Shown: positions 8,491-19,790, counted from the stretch's first letter. The stretch: 34,378 nt of DNA from Paulinella micropora (GCA_009731375.1 BJOX01000246.1:525343-559720), one strand, 5' to 3'. Made by a program: numbers and translations. Notes: a model not told the origin generated them from the letters alone.

Positions 8491-9242
8491 GGCTGCGTCA
8501 TGCATCACACTGTTGTTTACTTTGTTAGAACCAACAGTATGGCGCAGTGATTCCAGTGCAGTTTGGAAATCAGCACTGGTATATGGATGCAGAAAGCCTT
8601 GTGGGAGGGACACGCTTTGGAAATGTCATCAAAATCGGGAGCGGGCAAGGCGGCCTGCCAGCCATCACCTATCCAGTTGGTAAGCATGCATGAAGCCAGG
8701 CGGTGCCGCGTGTCGTTGCATACACAGATACTATAGCTATCATAAAATGGGGAAGCTTTGGTTTTGTTATGGCTTTCACGAAAGATGTTAGAGCAGGACC
8801 CCCTATAACACTTTCATATTACACATATAGTAGAGCGAGAAGTGTTAGTAAAACACGCGGTACAAAGCTTTGCGAAAGGGAGCAGCAGACGTTACTGCGG
8901 CTAGAGAATGGGTCCCATTTGTACACTCCTTGGAGAGCACAAATGGACCCATCCTTGCCTGCTATGCAGAGAGGGCATTGCGCTATGACATCAAGAAACA
9001 AATCCCATTGTAATTGTGTCTTATATGTTGAAGATGAGTCAAGAGATCCCATAATCAGTATAAGAACAAAAGCAAACAGGTTCTATCATGCTTGGTCATT
9101 AGTTATAGTAGACTACGGATGGCCAGAGGAAGTGAAGGAGCAACACAAAATTATTGATGTCAAAGAGGGTGACTTAGTTCAATACCTTGGAAGGGTTGGC
9201 TTAGATGTAACAGAAATGGAGAGACAAATGAGTGAGCTCTAA
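8203..9242 (+). CDS. C-terminal exons with weak SET-like similarity (block D)
   Basis: Exons 8203-8397, 8529-8679 and 8728-9242. Phases match exactly (0, then 1) and the frame ends at TAA 9240-9242, followed by ATTAAA at 9283. The first exon is Ser/Pro-rich (STSPPSASTPSPSPPSA), then Gln-rich. Later it reads HWYMDAESLVGGTRFGN and, in the last exon, GFVMAFTKDVRAGPPITLSY, which resembles the SET-domain C-terminal motif (fAxrdIkaGeEItxxY); the NHSC signature is absent, so any SET homology would be degenerate. It ends VTEMERQMSEL. The first two exons are also open in the +1 frame, but only this frame enters the long last exon. This could be the end of the same transcript as blocks A to C or a separate gene. 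Function unknown. Confidence 0.6.
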
Positions 9243-9282
9243 CTTAGCTTTTTACGTTTCAATTCTGTTGTAAAAAAAATCA

Positions 9283-9288
9283 ATTAAA
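9283..9288 (+). terminator. Poly(A) signal-like ATTAAA
   Basis: ATTAAA lies 41 bases after the TAA of the block D exon, the common variant of AATAAA. Confidence 0.4.
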
Positions 9289-9311
9289 GTTTTTCACGAA
9301 ACGTACACGAA

Positions 9312-9593
9312 GTTTAAACTCAAGCACACATGCGGCAACAACCTCGAAACTTTAATACGGGCCGGATCAAGACTGAGTCCAATCAAAAAGAACTTACTTA
9401 CATACATACATATATACCTACCCTAACCCTAGCCCTAACCATAGCCTTGAGGAATGGCCTCTGCCGTGGGCTCGAAGCCCTCCACCCACCGCGAGTGGTC
9501 CCAATGACGTCCTAGCTAGGTTCTGCGTAATTGGATCCTTCATCCGGCCCGTATCAAAGTTTGGAGCTCGCGGCAGCATGTTTGAGTTCAAAC
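9312..9593. mobile_element. MITE-like foldback element
   Basis: About 70-75 bases at the left end (GTTTAAACTCAAGC...ATACGGGCCGGAT) return in reverse complement at the right end (ATCCGGCCCGTATCAAAG...TTTGAGTTCAAAC), with small gaps. The centre (about 9395-9520) has no ORF. Long imperfect terminal inverted repeats around a short centre fit a non-autonomous DNA transposon. I could not establish a target-site duplication. It sits just after the end of the block D transcript. Confidence 0.5.
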
Positions 9594-10001
9594 GGGCCCT
9601 TATAAATGTGACTGCCGGCAGTTGCTGTATATGCCACGAGATTATTTTTACGTGAAAACTATCTTTATGGGGCGGCGCCGCAGCCGCCGCGAAGACATTC
9701 GGTGCTGCCGCGACTAGCAAGGCTGTCTGGCAGGTCTTCGAGCACGTGTATCTGCATGAACATGAGTCCATATTTGTTTGAAATAATTTGCGAGCTTATC
9801 ACAAGGGATTTTTTGTATGTATGTCTTTTGTAAGCAAGAAATGTATTTATGCGGCGGCGGCGCATGCGCCGTCAATATTGGCCACCTGGTAAAATTCGCT
9901 TTCTCACTCGTCAAAGAGGCCCGCGGACCAGTGCATTAGGTCCAAACGCAGTCCCAGTGCATAGGCAAGAATTATGTGTTCGAATGTGGTCGGAAAGCAT
10001 A

Positions 10002-10044
<43 letters not shown>

Positions 10045-10540
10045 GCTACTACTAGGCCTAGGCGTTCGATTTAATGAAGTTAATTTAACTTCTGATCATC
10101 CATACAGATCGTTAGCTCAAGAGCCATTGATTTAACTAAATGGTGACCTACTTCTCAAATCATTAATAAAATGAAAAATTAAATTATTAAGAGTTTTAAA
10201 AAAATTTAAAAAAATAAAAGATTGAGAGTATTAAAAATGAAATAAAAATAAAATAAAGAGGAAAAAAGTGAAAATGAAGTGGAACACAGGTTATATATAT
10301 GTATGTATATATATATGTATGTATGTATATATATACATATACATATATATACATGAGGTAAAAAAAAAATTTAAAAAATGGATGCAAATATGTATAGATA
10401 TACTATAATAATATATGTATATATGTACATATATAAATATATATATAGATATGTAATATATATTATATATATACATATATATACATATATATATATATAT
10501 ATTTGTATGTACATGTATATGTTGAGGGTAATATAATCCT
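9594..10540. repeat. Gene-free stretch with (TAC)n and TATATG-rich repeats
   Basis: It holds GC-rich short palindromes (GGCGGCGCCGCAGCCGCC near 9670; GGCGCATGCGCC near 9855), a 26-base LINE fragment at 9976-10002, (TAC)n at 10003-10052, a unique-looking flank at 10053-10160 that recurs near 14168-14275, and TATATG/ATATAC repeats at 10290-10520. No gene is supported. Confidence 0.7.
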
Positions 10541-13500
10541 AGTCAGTTGTATATATAACGGTGGCGCTCACAAAAGCTGGAAGACACGAGGTGACTCCCC
10601 AAGGGGGTATGGCTAACCACATTCCGGCTTAGGATGTGATCAACGCTGAACTTGTCCCACACTCAGGTATCATCTGATGATAAGGTGTCCAACGCCCTCT
10701 TTAGGCCCGTAGGCAGTGTCATGATTGCTGCAGCTGTAAGAGATGCGCTTTAAGTTCATTTTTGAATTCAGCTTTGTATGAGATGTCTCTTAGATGTCCT
10801 GGCAGCTTATCCCATTGTGCTTGTGCGGCTATGCTGTACTGGCCAGTCTTTGAGTCGTTGTACATGTGTTTCTTTGATGATCGCCTAGTGTTGTAGTTAT
10901 GAACAGCTGTGAGTGGTCGGATATTGTTGTAGTGGAGGGGTAGGAAAGCCTTGAAGGCTGGGTAAATAAGGGAGTGAGCATCCATGCATACGCTATATCT
11001 ATACATGTTAAGTATGTTGAGTAGGCGTAGTTTGGCAACAAGTGGTTTGGTAGGTGTTCTCCATGATTTGAGGCAGATCAAACGGACTATGCGTTTTTGG
11101 ATGATAATAAGTGGGTGGGTGTTGTATTCATCAGATCCCCATATAGAGATATCATACATAAGTAGGGGGCTATACATGTGCATAGTAGAGTTGGAGGAGG
11201 ATATGGGTGGGAAGAAGGCTGTTCACATAGCGAAACATTTGGACAAACGGTTGAAGACGGACGACAATAGATTGTATATGTTCACGGAAGGACAGGTTGT
11301 TTTGGATGATTGTACCCAATACTTTTACCTTTCGTTCTTGTTGGAGCCTCTTGCCGTCGATAGTCAAGTCGAGCTGCACCTTCTGTTCATGCTTGTGGAA
11401 TATAGTGTAGGTGGTTTTGGTGGGGTTGGGTACTAGATTATGTCTGTGGAAGTAACGGACAAGGTTAGTTGTATCAGTTTGTGCTTGTTCTTGGAGTTGC
11501 TCTTTATTCTCTGCAGCCATGATGAGTGTGGTGTCATCTGCATATGCAAAGACTGTCCCGTGTGTTAGTGAAAGTATGATATCGTTGATGTACAGAATGA
11601 AGAGCGTTGTTGAGCGTGTACTACCTTGCGGGATCCCATGTGTGATCTTGCGTGGGTAAGAACGAGCATATTGGGCAAATACGGTTTGGTATCGTCTTGT
11701 GAGATATGATTTGAAAAAAGTAGTAGTGTTATCGCTAAAATTTATATTATTTCGTTATGGATAAGTGTTTCATGGATCGATGTTGTCATAAGCTTTCGAT
11801 AAGTCGATAAACAAAGCAAGCACGTACCGTCCTGGGCCTTTGAGGTTTTAGATGTGATTTAGGATGGTTTGTGTGGTGATTGTTGTGTTTGAGTGTGGTC
11901 GGAAAGCATATTGAGTTCGGGAGAGGATGTCGTAGTTCTACAGAAAAGGTCTGTAGTTCTCAGGCAGTAGCGAGATAGGTCTGTAGTTCTCAGGCAGTGT
12001 TCTATCTTTAGCTTTATATATTTCTATAACTTTAGTTATTTTTAGTGCATCCGGGTATTGGTCACGTTCTATAGCTTATTAAGGAGCTTGATTAATATTG
12101 GAGCAATGTATTCTGTAAGGTCTTGCATTATGGCTGGTTTTATTTTGTTTTTATCTTCTGCTTTGTTTCTGTTTATTGCTTTCAGTGTCTCGACTATATC
12201 ATCCTGCAAAATGCGTTTGAGTGTAAAGGTAGGCAGTTGTCTCTGCGTAAGGTCTATTTCTTCTTCTATGACTTTATGTTATTGGGGGATTTGGGCACTG
12301 ACCTTGGAGCCGACCGTCGTGTAGTGTCTGTTGAGTGGATTGGCAATACCTTTGGGGTCGGTGATAACCTTGTCATCTACATGGAGCAGGTTGGGCGACG
12401 TCTTGAGACCCTGTGTCTGTGGGACGTGACTTAGTTTTTCCATTATGGTAGTCATATAAGCTTTCTTAGCTTTCTTAATCTCCCTATTAGTTTTATTTCT
12501 ATGCTTATCATAATTAATCCTATTACTTTTAACTGTGCATGCTATTTTTATTTCATACGGTTCTCTTTGCTTCTTGATCATAGCTCTAGTTTCATTATTG
12601 CACCCTGGTTTCCATTTTCGTTTCTTTATACGTTTTTCATACTTTTTTACCACGTGTCTTTGTAACTGTATGTATCTTATTTATATAATTATCAGGCGTA
12701 TCGTTATTTGGTTCTGGGTCAAGAACTTGCTTAAGTTCATTAATTATTTCTTCTGTTATTATTTCCTTCTTATCTTCATATCTCTTATTACTTAGGGTTT
12801 TATTATTATTTTTCTTATGTGCGATTGGTGAAAAATAGCGTAGATGGCGTGGTGATCAGAGATGCATGTAGGTAAAACATCAGATGTGATATCGCAGCTG
12901 AGTGTTGTTAAGATAACATCAAGCAATGTATGGCTCTTTGCTTTGCGGGTGGCATTTTTGATTGTGGTGTATAAGTTATTGACAGCAAGGAAGTCACATA
13001 CCTGTTTGGCAGGGCGCAAGAGGTCAAGGTTAAGGTCACCAACAATCGTGATGTTAGTGTGTGCGGAGGCAGAGAGGGATACCTTGCATGTGGTTTTGGA
13101 GCTCCTGGAAGAAAGCGCCGTCGTAGGATTGTGAGAGTGGTCTTTTGTAGATATGGAATATGGTGTGGATAGGATTAATTTTATGGTCTGAGCTGTGTAC
13201 CTGCATGATTATGCCGGAAGCTTTTGAGATTTTAGACTCAAGAACGACATCCACATTACAATTCTATAGTAGACGGACACATCGGTGGTATGGTAGGATG
13301 TGTAGGTTGGGATTGGAAAGTGGGTGTGTGGTGTACCTGGTGTTATTTTGGATTCAGTAAGTGATATAATGTCTGGGATGAAGTGAGTACAGTCAGGGTT
13401 GGATAGATGGTCAAGTAGGGTTTGGTGGCTTCCTGTTATACCGCGGATATTTGTATGATATATAGAGAAGTGTTTGTTTACCTTTGGGGGGGGGGGCAGA

Positions 13501-13910
13501 GATGTGAGGTGTGGGTGTATGATGTGCTAATGGGTGTGACGGTGTATTGTTGGGTTGAGTTTGTTCTGGTAGGTGTTCCAGGGGTGGGGGGTTGGGCTGT
13601 AGCAAGGAGCTCATGGCTTACTGCGGTGCCTCACTGGCAGGGAACGTCGAGCTGGAACTAGACATGGTTGCTTTTGCTGACCTGTTGTTGGTTCTTGGGG
13701 AGGCAGATGAGTTGTCTGACTCATAGTTGCTGAAGTGGTTTTGCAAGTACCGAATATGGGGCAAGCGTTGGATCTTGAACCTATTCTTACTCTTTTGTGG
13801 GCGTAGATAGATCTCACCGTCTGTGGTCCACACTGCTGCCACGAAATTTGGATACTCCTCATGAGTTGTTTGGTGCTATCAAAAGGAGTTTGCGTGTTTC
13901 AGGTGATAGG
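10540..13910 (-). pseudogene. Decayed non-LTR retrotransposon (LINE), APE plus RT, Jockey/CR1-like
   Basis: On the minus strand, pieces of one ORF2-type protein appear in order across shifting frames. An apurinic-type endonuclease runs about 13440-12790, with DIISLTESKI, then IVGDLNLDL (about 13050-13021), then SDHHAIYA (about 12860-12836). Reverse transcriptase follows, with motif A FIDLSKAYD (about 11815-11785), FFKSYLTRRYQ, GIPQGS, the catalytic FAYADD (about 11556-11533), and a thumb NPTKTTY. The C-terminal part (11183-10719) has IIIQKRIVRLI. In-frame stops (near 11771 and 11758) and several frame changes show that it is dead. APE plus RT with an IQKRAIR-like tail fits the Jockey/CR1 group; the clade is a guess. 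An ORF1 (gag-like) piece may lie at 13410-13860 but is not recognisable. Confidence 0.8.
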
Positions 13911-13919
13911 CTCTCTTTG

Positions 13920-13920
<1 letters not shown>

Positions 13921-13966
<46 letters not shown>

Positions 13967-13968
13967 CG

Positions 13969-14036
<68 letters not shown>

Positions 14037-14053
14037 CACTACTACTACTACTG

Positions 14054-14107
<54 letters not shown>

Positions 14108-14117
14108 CACTACTACT

Positions 14118-14168
<51 letters not shown>

Positions 14169-14426
14169 GGCCTTCAATTTAATGAAATTGCTTGTACGAA
14201 TACTAGTGACCTCTGGTCATCCATACAAATCGTTGGCTCAAGAGTTTTTGATTCAACTAGTTGGTGACCTTATCATAATTATTAAAATAGTAATTAAAAT
14301 AATATAGTTGAGGTATTACAATAGTAAAATGATGAAATTATAAATATAAAGTGAAGCGGGGTTAATATTACAATCAATGTTAAAATTCATAATCTGTAGT
14401 AGTAGTAGTAGTAATAGTAGTAGTAA

Positions 14427-14462
<36 letters not shown>

Positions 14463-14488
14463 CAGCAGCAGGAGTAGTAGTAGTAGTT

Positions 14489-14584
<96 letters not shown>

Positions 14585-14751
14585 AGTGTTTTGCGATTTG
14601 TATAATATGCTCTTCCACTCTTATGTTGAACTGTAATTCGAGTTGAAACATAAATTTAACGCGATATGTTATGCAAGTTCTGCAAACATTATCGGGTTAT
14701 ATTTATCGTTTTCCACGTTAGCTGAATTAGAGTAGTAGTAGTAGTAGTAGC

Positions 14752-14795
<44 letters not shown>

Positions 14796-14806
14796 TAGTA
14801 GTATAG

Positions 14807-14846
<40 letters not shown>

Positions 14847-14873
14847 AAGCAGTAGCAGTAGTAAGTAGTAGTA

Positions 14874-14934
<61 letters not shown>

Positions 14935-14990
14935 CATCGTTTTCCCCGTTGGCTGAATAAAACAGTTACCTCTCACAGGCTAGCCTGGCC

Positions 14991-15044
<54 letters not shown>

Positions 15045-15078
15045 CAATAGCAGTAGCAGTAGTAGTAGCAGTAGTAGC

Positions 15079-15119
<41 letters not shown>

Positions 15120-15250
15120 AAACCTTAAATATCCAACGTTTAACGTTCCACTGTTGAGTACTACCCTTCCTACCTACCACATTAATCTTCTTCTTCTTCT
15201 TCTTCTTCTTCTTCTTCTTCTTCTTTTTATTATTTTTTTTTAACTTCTAT

Positions 15251-15299
<49 letters not shown>

Positions 15300-15479
15300 G
15301 CTGCTACTACTGCTACTACTACTATTACTAATGTATGTATGTATGTATGTATGTATGTATGTATGGATGGATGGATGGATGTACGTACGTATGTATGTAT
15401 GTATGTATGTATGTATGTATGTATGTACATAGTATGTATGGATGTACTACTGCAATTTCCTACTATTACTATTGCTACA

Positions 15480-15536
<57 letters not shown>

Positions 15537-15537
15537 C

Positions 15538-15602
<65 letters not shown>

Positions 15603-15627
15603 CGTACTGCTACTACTACTTCTACTC

Positions 15628-15664
<37 letters not shown>

Positions 15665-15704
15665 AACTACTACAACTACTACTACAACTACTACAACTAC
15701 TACA

Positions 15705-15757
<53 letters not shown>

Positions 15758-15905
15758 CGAAATCCAAGTATGCGTGCAGAACTTGCAATGCATATCACAT
15801 TTTTGGGACATTTGCTACAATTAATCAGGGAAATTATTCTTCTCTTTCTTCTTCTTCTTCTTCTTCTTCTTCTTCTTCTTCTTCTTCTTCTTCTTCTTCT
15901 TCTTC
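13921..15905. repeat. Triplet-repeat field (TAC/GTA, CTT, TGC) with (GTAT)n
   Basis: (TAC)n at 13921-14168; (AGT)n at 14396-14583, 14731-14930 (with a TTG run) and 14991-15119; (CTT)n at 15187-15224; (TAC)n at 15249-15330; (GTAT)n with (GGAT) at 15331-15438; (TAC)n with two TGC runs at 15471-15756; (TTC)n at 15841-15905. TAC and AGT tracts are the same repeat in opposite orientation. Long poly-Tyr, poly-Ser, poly-Val and poly-Leu frames here are repeat artefacts. Short unique spacers contain duplicated bits (see findings). Confidence 0.9.
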
Positions 15906-16316
15906 ATTTTTTCACCAAGAAGCGTTGTGCTTATGCACTACTTGGTGTGAAGGTGGTTCCATGTGGTGGAAAGTCAGGAAGCAGCGTTTTGTGGCTTCCA
16001 GCGAGATAGGTGTGGGGAAATTGCTCTCTCCGCAGGGCAGGTTTTTCTGACGTGTCTGTTAAGGAGTCTGCTGTGTACTCTATTTGAATGTAGGAGTGGT
16101 GGGCTTCTTGTCTATGTACCCAAACGGTCCACCGATATAAACTTTTGGCCATCGCACAGCCTTGCATACTGTCAAACAAACACACCTTGATTTGCGGCAG
16201 ACTGGAGCAGCGGCCTGTATAGGAAGGCTAATCTGCTGGTAACAGGCAGCCCCGCGCAATTTTTTTCCTTCCCTCATCATTGTATTTGCGAAGCAACCGC
16301 GTGCCGTAGAGAGAGA

Positions 16317-16383
<67 letters not shown>

Positions 16384-16733
16384 TGCGTGTGCGTGTCTGT
16401 GTGTGTGTGTATGTAATCATTTTATTGTGGGGGCAAAGACTGGTATAACAAGTGAAAAACACAGGTCCATGGGTCACAGTTTCACGAGTTGCATGTCTTG
16501 ATTGTGCAGTTATATAGTTCTACTGTGCAAAACTTTTCTCCTACTCCACACACAAGGTAAATGCAATTTTGTCCCTTCTCTATATGCTGTTTGTGGTTAC
16601 ATTGTCAAATAGATATGTCAGCCACCCTACATGCTTTTTTTTGCTCAATTTGAATCTTCTTTGTTGCCTTTAATATATATATATATATCCTTGTGGAGGC
16701 AAATGGTCTTACTTTTACATCCCTGTTTTTCAG
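15906..16733. other. No recognisable gene; (GA)n at 16308-16377
   Basis: 15906-16300 is ordinary-complexity DNA with short overlapping frames on both strands and no family signature. (GA)n and (GT)n follow at 16308-16412. 16413-16733 is AT-rich and ends in a pyrimidine-rich acceptor (gtttttcag) of the next gene, so part of it is likely intron. Confidence 0.5.
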
Positions 16734-17578
16734 GCGAAGGGCCATGCTCGCTGTCCTTTTCCTAGTGCTGGCCAACACTTTGGAGCATGTGCTCGCTCCG
16801 CTCCCCGCTCCACCTCCTGCACCAGTCCTACCTTCTCCTCCCGTGCCTGTTCAATTCCAACGCCTGGAAGTAGAGAGGGCAATAGATGACAAGAAAGACA
16901 AGGAGACAGGGCAAGATGTAGCGGAAGTGGTTGACAGTGCGGCCGTAAGGGTGGAGGCGGCTCCGAGCAGCGAAGGCCAGCCCAGCGCAGACCAGGCCAG
17001 CGAACCCAAGCCAACGGGACACAGGGGCAGGGGCGTTACGGTAGCCATAGAAAAAATGTGGATGGCGGCCACCACAGTGACCACTCAATAAGACAGCGGC
17101 ATGACTCGGTTGAGCTTAACGTAGCGGTGGGTCTGCTATCCATCGTGGCGATGCTGGGGGTTATCATGAACCTGTTTCTTTTTCTCGACTATTGATGCTG
17201 CTCGACTTGAGTATTCAGAGCGCAGGTATGTATATGGATATGCTTCCTTGATTCATGTCTGTTCAACATGACCAAAACCTTGTCGTTTCGTGCTCTTGCC
17301 ATAGAGCGCAAGTAAGCAATACCATACACACAGCAACATGCTACAAGCCTTGCGTGCGGGTGCAAATGAGATCGCAAGAAGTGTGGTGGTAGGTGGTAGG
17401 CATTGACGTATTTCATTTTTGTGAATTATTCAGTTTTGGAATGGCATGGCTGGACAGCGAGCATGGTGGTTCAGTATTACCGGTAATAGGTTTTAGTCTT
17501 GTTATGTCTTCCTTACAGGCACCTTCGTCTGATGAGATAAGCGCGAAGAAAGTACGTAAATGTGCTACAATTGCATAG
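16734..17578 (+). CDS. Small multi-exon gene, probable membrane protein
   Basis: The acceptor tttttcag|GCGAAGG opens the frame at 16734, with ATG at 16744. The N-terminus is a hydrophobic signal-like segment (MLAVLFLVLANTL), then a Pro-rich stretch, then an acidic/Lys-rich region. This frame ends at TAA 17089-17091. In the -1 frame, which meets the first at an A6 run (17050-17055), the protein would continue through a His/Ser-rich stretch to a strong membrane segment (VAVGLLSIVAMLGVIMNLF) and stop at 17193-17195. A donor follows (GCGCAG|gtatgt, 17225). Further exons at 17434-17482 and 17519-17578 join in phase 0 (SVLP|APSSDEISAKK) and end TAG, with AATAAA at 17585. How the first part joins the last is unresolved. 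No known family. Confidence 0.45.
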
Positions 17579-17584
17579 CTATTC

Positions 17585-17590
17585 AATAAA
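17585..17590 (+). terminator. Poly(A) signal AATAAA
   Basis: AATAAA six bases after the TAG of the last small exon of the preceding gene. Confidence 0.5.
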
Positions 17591-18461
17591 ACCAGAAACG
17601 GGGCCGCACAGTTCTGATTTTTTATACTATGACTCATAAACCAACTTCAATTTTTTACGTCACAAGTTGACATTTTTATCCGCTGCCAGCCTTTTACCCT
17701 AACTTCAATTTTTTTACGTTGCCAGCCTTTTTCGTAAAAAAAAATCCTCTAAGACTTATATTGTCTGGCTGAGTTGTAGAGTTTCAAAAAAATTGCTCGA
17801 AAACTTGAATTTCCGTATAATATTGAATTGGACGTGCGGAAGGCTGCCACCTATACACAATATCTAGCTATCTATCTATCTATCTTATTAAATTTGTAGC
17901 ATTTTTAAAAAAAATATTTTTTTATTATGCAAGCACTGTTTTAACAAACTTAAAAAACATAATATATAGAAGTACTATGCTCTCACTGTGCATCTATTTG
18001 TAACCTGACTGAACAGCTACTCTGACACAGTCTGACACTTAGTCGTCACTCAACGGGAGAGGGGCAGACCAAGCATAGTAGTAAGAGTCAAGTAGCCTTA
18101 AGGTAACGACAAGCTGGACGACACTCAATGCCACTATGTATTGTGCGGGCTGGCCGACAATGCCTTTTCCCTCTTGGGGGGAAGCCGCCGTAAGCACCGT
18201 CGACCTCCATGACCCCCACGCCGAAGACTCAGTGATTCCTCATTCGAAGGCGCTCTCGACCGATCGTGCCGACCGTGGCACATAACACAAGGCATTCCGG
18301 CTGTCGAACTAATAAAAATAATTGGTCCACGTCCAATGCGAGTCTCATCCGTGAGAACTCGTGCCCCCAAGCTCCAGCTCTATCCTTCCTCTGGCATCAG
18401 ATGAAAATACCATCCCTTGATCTTCCCTTTCAGTCGAAAAGAAAAAGTAGCTGATAATCGG
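17591..18461. other. No gene recognised
   Basis: 17591-18000 is AT-rich with a short (ATCT)n near 17868. 18000-18461 is more balanced and has open frames on both strands but nothing I recognise. The homology to the LTR element begins only at about 18462, so this may be older sequence into which the relic was inserted or truncated. Confidence 0.5.
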
Positions 18462-18939
18462 CTCCGTAAGCGACATGGTCAAAGACGCTTTTTACTTGGT
18501 GAGGCCTGCGGCCCAACATATAGCCGATGACACGCTCTCGGATCTATATCTCATGAGTCACGGCAGTACCTCACAAACGCCATAGTATTACGCGATCGAA
18601 CCGAATTTCGACTGCGGCACAAATCATTCAACCAGTCTTACATTTCTGGAGGAGTCTGGATCCAGTGGAAGATCCTAAAGTAAGACATTACCTACCCGGA
18701 TATAAAGACGCCAAGAAACTTGAGACATGGGATGATACCATATCTCCTACAGATAAAGATCATACCGCGTGGACTATACAAGCACTACCACGAGGCTAGA
18801 AATTCCTTTTGACTTGGCACAAGGCACAATCCCTCACAAAATTTGGGACGTCCTCGAACAGTCTATCTTAGACTTAATAACTTTGGTTGGAGGTCCTCCA
18901 CCAGGTAAAGGGGTCCGCGCGCGTAAACGGCGTCTGTAG
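18462..18939 (+). pseudogene. Relic of the pol C-terminal extension, older copy of the LTR element
   Basis: On the plus strand this reads VKDAFYLVRPAAQHIADDT near its start and ends with VGGPPPGKGVRARKRRL and TAG at 18937-18939. These match the last ~150 residues of the intact pol (VRDAFYLLRPAESHVADDT ... VGGPPPGKGVRARRRRQ). The middle is broken by small indels and in-frame stops. Orientation is opposite to the intact element. Nothing upstream of this part of pol is found, so the copy is truncated. Its LTR lies at 19791-20037. Confidence 0.85.
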
Positions 18940-19790
18940 TAAGTATTTTTTTTCTCTAGAAGTATTGTGGACCTGATCGATTGCGAAAAAGGCATTGACC
19001 CAATATCGTCCCGACAACATTACTTAAATATTACTTGAAAGCTACTACAGCATTCATTCTTCTAGAAATTAACAAGACACTGCTGACAAGAATAGGCATT
19101 CTATTCTCTTGCTTCGGCAGAGACAGACGAGACGGAAAAAAAAACCACCGTTACGGGATCGCTATTTGAGTGAGCGATGGTGTTTCCTGGGTGCGACACG
19201 AATTAGTACCAGAATGATGATCTCATTAAAGACTCTACAGTCTAATCAAAGGAACTGATATATTAATTACATGAACTGCTACACCTGATTCCATCGATCT
19301 CTACTTGTATCGGCATATCGCAAGGTTATTGCGCACTCAACTCAACTTAGGATATAGTCGTCAGCTTGATCACCTGACACTACATTAAATGATACCGATT
19401 TATACAAGGGTATGTATTTACAACAAGTAAATGTATTTATGGAAACCGACTACCGGTTATTACATAGACGGAAATGGCGACGTTACATTATTACATAACC
19501 ATAAAACACTCTTATACTTCAACGGGCCCGGGACATACTGCACAAATAACTTGTCGACAGAAGAAAGAGGAAGACTTTAATATATATATACTGAATGTGC
19601 TAGAGTGTATGAATGATACGATTGGTACCGGGGCAAGTATCCTTGTTGTTTTTTAACGGCTGATTCGTGAGTTGATGTATCTTCATACATAACTCAGAGT
19701 CTAAACGAATTTTAGTCAGAAAAGAAATCAGTTGAAAGATTAGTACAATATGTCGGAAACGGAGTTCCGCCATAAAAACTGAGAGGGGGT
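18940..19790 (+). other. Non-coding 3-prime region of the relic element
   Basis: Between the pol stop and the decayed LTR, about 850 bases, comparable with the 795 bases between pol and the 3-prime LTR in the intact copy. A possible 60-residue ORF at 19474-19656 has no recognisable features. Confidence 0.5.

Noticed and set aside
8187-8683. Alternative frame through the exons at 8203 and 8529
   Set aside because: The +1 frame is open and phase-compatible with block C, but it stops just after 8679 and does not enter the long last exon, while the chosen frame does so in exact phase. Kept as a caveat.
9849-10055. ORF beginning with Arg runs and ending in poly-Tyr
   Set aside because: It combines a GC-rich palindrome, a LINE fragment and (TAC)n; no coding support.
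13797-15824. Long poly-Tyr, poly-Thr, poly-Ser, poly-Val and poly-Leu ORFs
   Set aside because: These are the three frames of triplet microsatellites on both strands; no flanking domain or codon signature supports translation.
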